7,036 nt of DNA from an uncultured bacterium. GTDB taxonomy: Bacteria; Eisenbacteria; RBG-16-71-46; CAIMUX01. Positions 5,204-7,036 of this stretch are shown here, in pieces; the first letter of the stretch is position 1; every line of letters starts with the position of its first letter. The translations under genes and the position numbers were made by a program. A model generated the notes under the pieces. It was given only the letters and a program-made list of their open reading frames with translations, was not told the origin of the DNA and did no database searches. The stretch is taken from NCBI GenBank assembly GCA_946886185.1, contig CAMPIC010000142.1, positions 1 through 7,036 on the forward strand, in the 5' to 3' direction.

Positions 5204-6793
5204 TCAGTGGAAGTCGGACACCGCACTGGTGGTATCCGGAGCAGACCTCGTGTGCGCGGACCACGCTTCCCAGTAGCGGTCGGTGATGTCCACGAAGGGG
5301 AAGGGCCTCCGAGGCTCTTCCGGCTTTCCGTTCTGCGCAGTGTCCGGCCAGAAGTAGAGCCGGTTTTCGAGGAGCTCGATCGGCGCTCCGAAATACTCCG
5401 AGAACAAGAAGCGGAACGTGTTCACCGGCGTGATGCCGGCGGGCAGCTCCGAGGATTTCCCAGGCAGGTAATACGCATTCAAGATGCCGGCGCGGCGTCT
5501 CCAGACCTCGCTCTCGGGGCGCACGCCCTCTTCGACGAAGACGAGCGGACCTTCATCGGCCTGGATCACGATGATGGGCGGGATCTTGCTTTGGTGGAGC
5601 AGGAGGTCGATCAAGCGGAGTAGGCGAGCGTTGAGATACTGCACCTGATCGAGATAGTTCTCCCGTTCCGTCCGCGCCGCTGCCGCCGTGCCGGGAAGAT
5701 ACGTTCCGTCCGCGCGGACCACGTATGGAGGGTGCGGGCAAATGACGTGCGCGAAGACGAACTTCGGCCCCCGCTTCGTGACCAACTGTTCCACGTGGTC
5801 GAGCGAGTGCCGGACCTGCCGATACGCCTCGTCCACTGGAAGGAACAGGTGATAGGGAGTGGTTTGCGCGAGGGTGCGGGCGAACTCCGATGGGAAGAAG
5901 GCGTAGCGGTAGATTTCGTCGGCCGACGCGCTCTTCGCGCTGGCTTCGTACCAGCTCGCGACATGGAAGTAGCGATAACCGGATGCGGCGAAGATCTGAC
6001 CCACCGCATGGTTCTCGATCATCCGCGCATAGTGGATCGGCCCGAGGTACTCCTCACCCAGATAGCTCATGTTGAGAGATGAGGCGAGCGAGGTGTGGGT
6101 CATCGGGTAGTTCGTAATGGCGGCGTCGTCGACCGTGAAACCGAGCGCCCGAAGAGAGTCGGTGAAGGGTGTGTTGTCGAACCCGAAGCTCTCCTCGAGT
6201 GTCGATGCGCTCCCGTAACGATCGAACAGGAGGTAATACACGTCCGGCGCGGGATCGGGCAGCGAGAGCAGGAAGGGAGGACCACTCTCATCCTCGGTCG
6301 AGGCGGCCTGCGCATCCGGCTTCTCCTCCATTGCGAACGCGCCGATCCGCAGGAGCGAGAACAGGAGGAGCAATGCGCCCGCGATTCCCAGGAGGCGGAG
6401 CGTGAGCGAAAGGTCCCGGCGGGTTTTCCAAATCCAGATTCCCCAGCCGAGGAACGACAGCGCCCAGGTGCCGAAAAACAACTTGTTCGTCACGAGATGC
6501 GCGGCGCCGAACGAGGCGGCCACGCTCCGGGTCCCGTCGATCGCTCCCGAGTACGCGAAGCTGAAGAGGAGGAATGCCGTGACCGCCGTGCTCGACTTGG
6601 ACACATCCCGCAAGAGGAGCAGGCCCACGCAGAACAAGATCGCGATCGAGATGAAGATGACGCCGATCGGCAGCAACAGATCCGGCAGGTCCACTTCGTG
6701 GAAGTTGTGGGCGTAGAGCGCGGCCACCGGATAGGCGGCGAACACCACGGGCGCCGCGAGATGCTGCAGCGTCCGATTGGTTCGGTGGGTCAT
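5204..6793 (-). CDS. Membrane-bound sulfatase/alkaline-phosphatase superfamily protein
   Basis: Encodes 529 residues. I chose the ATG at 6793 over the GTG at 6802 because GAGAG lies about 9 nt before it and its ATGA overlaps a possible upstream stop. About five transmembrane helices occupy the N-terminus (roughly 12-30, 39-61, 69-86, 105-122, 131-154), followed by a large presumably periplasmic domain. That domain resembles the LTA-synthase/sulfatase type: PDVYYLLFDRYG (183-194) with the metal-binding Asp; NYPMTHTSLASSLNM (228-242) with the likely Thr nucleophile (Thr232); HVICPHPPYV (349-358); and VIQADEGP (409-416). The last replaces the common Asp-His metal pair with Asp-Glu. The superfamily hydrolyses or transfers phosphate- or sulfate-containing groups; here an envelope-modifying phosphotransferase or hydrolase is plausible, substrate unknown. 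Confidence 0.8.
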   Translation of the reverse strand: MTHRTNRTLQHLAAPVVFAAYPVAALYAHNFHEVDLPDLLLPIGVIFISIAILFCVGLLLLRDVSKSSTAVTAFLLFSFAYSGAIDGTRSVAASFGAAHLVTNKLFFGTWALSFLGWGIWIWKTRRDLSLTLRLLGIAGALLLLFSLLRIGAFAMEEKPDAQAASTEDESGPPFLLSLPDPAPDVYYLLFDRYGSASTLEESFGFDNTPFTDSLRALGFTVDDAAITNYPMTHTSLASSLNMSYLGEEYLGPIHYARMIENHAVGQIFAASGYRYFHVASWYEASAKSASADEIYRYAFFPSEFARTLAQTTPYHLFLPVDEAYRQVRHSLDHVEQLVTKRGPKFVFAHVICPHPPYVVRADGTYLPGTAAAARTERENYLDQVQYLNARLLRLIDLLLHQSKIPPIIVIQADEGPLVFVEEGVRPESEVWRRRAGILNAYYLPGKSSELPAGITPVNTFRFLFSEYFGAPIELLENRLYFWPDTAQNGKPEEPRRPFPFVDITDRYWEAWSAHTRSAPDTTSAVSDFH

Positions 6794-7036
6794 CTCGCGC
6801 ACTCTCGAGGGTGGGCGCGGGCGGAGCCTATCTTCGGAAGGTCGATCACGGGAGGAATCTGCCCGACCAATCCGGATTTCGTTCGTCGCAGTGCATCTTC
6901 AATGACCGGAGCATAGCCAAAAGGGTTCCGCGTGGTCACCCACGGTTCCGTGGGGCGGAGGTCGCTCGCGCATGCCGTGGTCCAATGGGTCGTCGACAGC
7001 GCCCCTGCCGACGCGCTATCGTTGTATCTTTCGGAT
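6790..7036 (-). CDS. Possible C-terminal end of an upstream gene (partial)
   Basis: On the minus strand one frame is open from the window edge to a TGA at 6792-6790, giving about 81 residues (for example TTRNPFGYAPVIEDALRRT and PPVIDLPKIGSAR). Its stop overlaps the ATG of the membrane protein as ATGA, which is the pattern of coupled genes. However, the codon choice is less G/C-biased than in neighbouring genes, the translation matches no family I know, and a promoter-like sequence lies inside it. It may instead be a noncoding leader. Confidence 0.35.
   Translation of the reverse strand, partial: SERYNDSASAGALSTTHWTTACASDLRPTEPWVTTRNPFGYAPVIEDALRRTKSGLVGQIPPVIDLPKIGSARAHPRECAR
6910..6939 (-). 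promoter_or_regulatory. Weak candidate promoter for the membrane sulfatase-like gene
   Basis: Reading leftward, GTGACC (6939-6934) and TATGCT (6915-6910) are 18 bp apart, each matching 4 of 6 consensus positions, about 115 bp before the ATG at 6793. It is an alternative to the view that this stretch is the end of an upstream coding sequence. A tight palindrome, CCCACGG-TT-CCGTGGG (6939-6954), abuts it. Confidence 0.25.

Noticed and set aside
6972..7036. Plus-strand gene start at ATG 6972 with GGAGG at 6957-6961
   Set aside because: Only about 21 codons are visible and the translation (MPWSNGSSTAPLPT...) shows nothing family-like; too little to support.
1..7036. CRISPR array, insertion sequence or prophage
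   Set aside because: No regularly spaced repeats, transposase or phage genes are visible.

Overview
The window comes from a GC-rich bacterial genome (roughly 60-65 % G+C by eye). A signal peptide, a LysM protein with an inner-membrane anchor and a PspA-family protein suggest a Gram-negative (diderm) organism. No rRNA or other clade marker is present, so I do not name a phylum. There is no sign of phage, insertion sequence or CRISPR.

Layout. (1) Positions 1-3041, plus strand: the end of an unrecognised gene, a coiled-coil protein coupled to it by an ATGA overlap, a PspA/IM30-family protein, and, after a 200-bp structured gap, a membrane-anchored family-3 solute-binding protein ending in a LysM domain. 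This looks like an envelope-stress or envelope-sensing cluster. (2) Positions 3042-3276: convergent gap with a perfect 16-bp bidirectional terminator. (3) Positions 3277-4452, minus strand: an exported thioredoxin-fold protein with TPR-like repeats. Its reading frame is interrupted by one UGA exactly where the first cysteine of the CxxC active site should be (W-U-G-A-C-K). Directly downstream lies a perfect 7-bp hairpin with a 5-nt loop (CGUGC) that fits the bacterial SECIS consensus. I interpret the whole as one 391-residue selenoprotein. Ordinary gene calling would truncate it to a 328-residue fragment starting at a GTG at 4263, losing the signal peptide and active site. (4) Positions 4453-4782: divergent intergenic region with a plausible sigma70-type promoter for the next gene and a short permuted repeat. 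(5) Positions 4783-5157, plus: a small MmcQ/YjbR-family protein. (6) Positions 5204-6793, minus: a membrane protein with about five transmembrane helices and a periplasmic alkaline-phosphatase/sulfatase-superfamily domain. It may be translationally coupled to a gene whose end lies at the right edge.

The main discovery is the in-frame UGA plus SECIS-like hairpin at 4258-4293. The second point of interest is the PspA neighbourhood with the solute-binding/LysM protein. The selenoprotein and the PspA cluster are convergent, and nothing in the sequence links them functionally beyond a shared envelope location.
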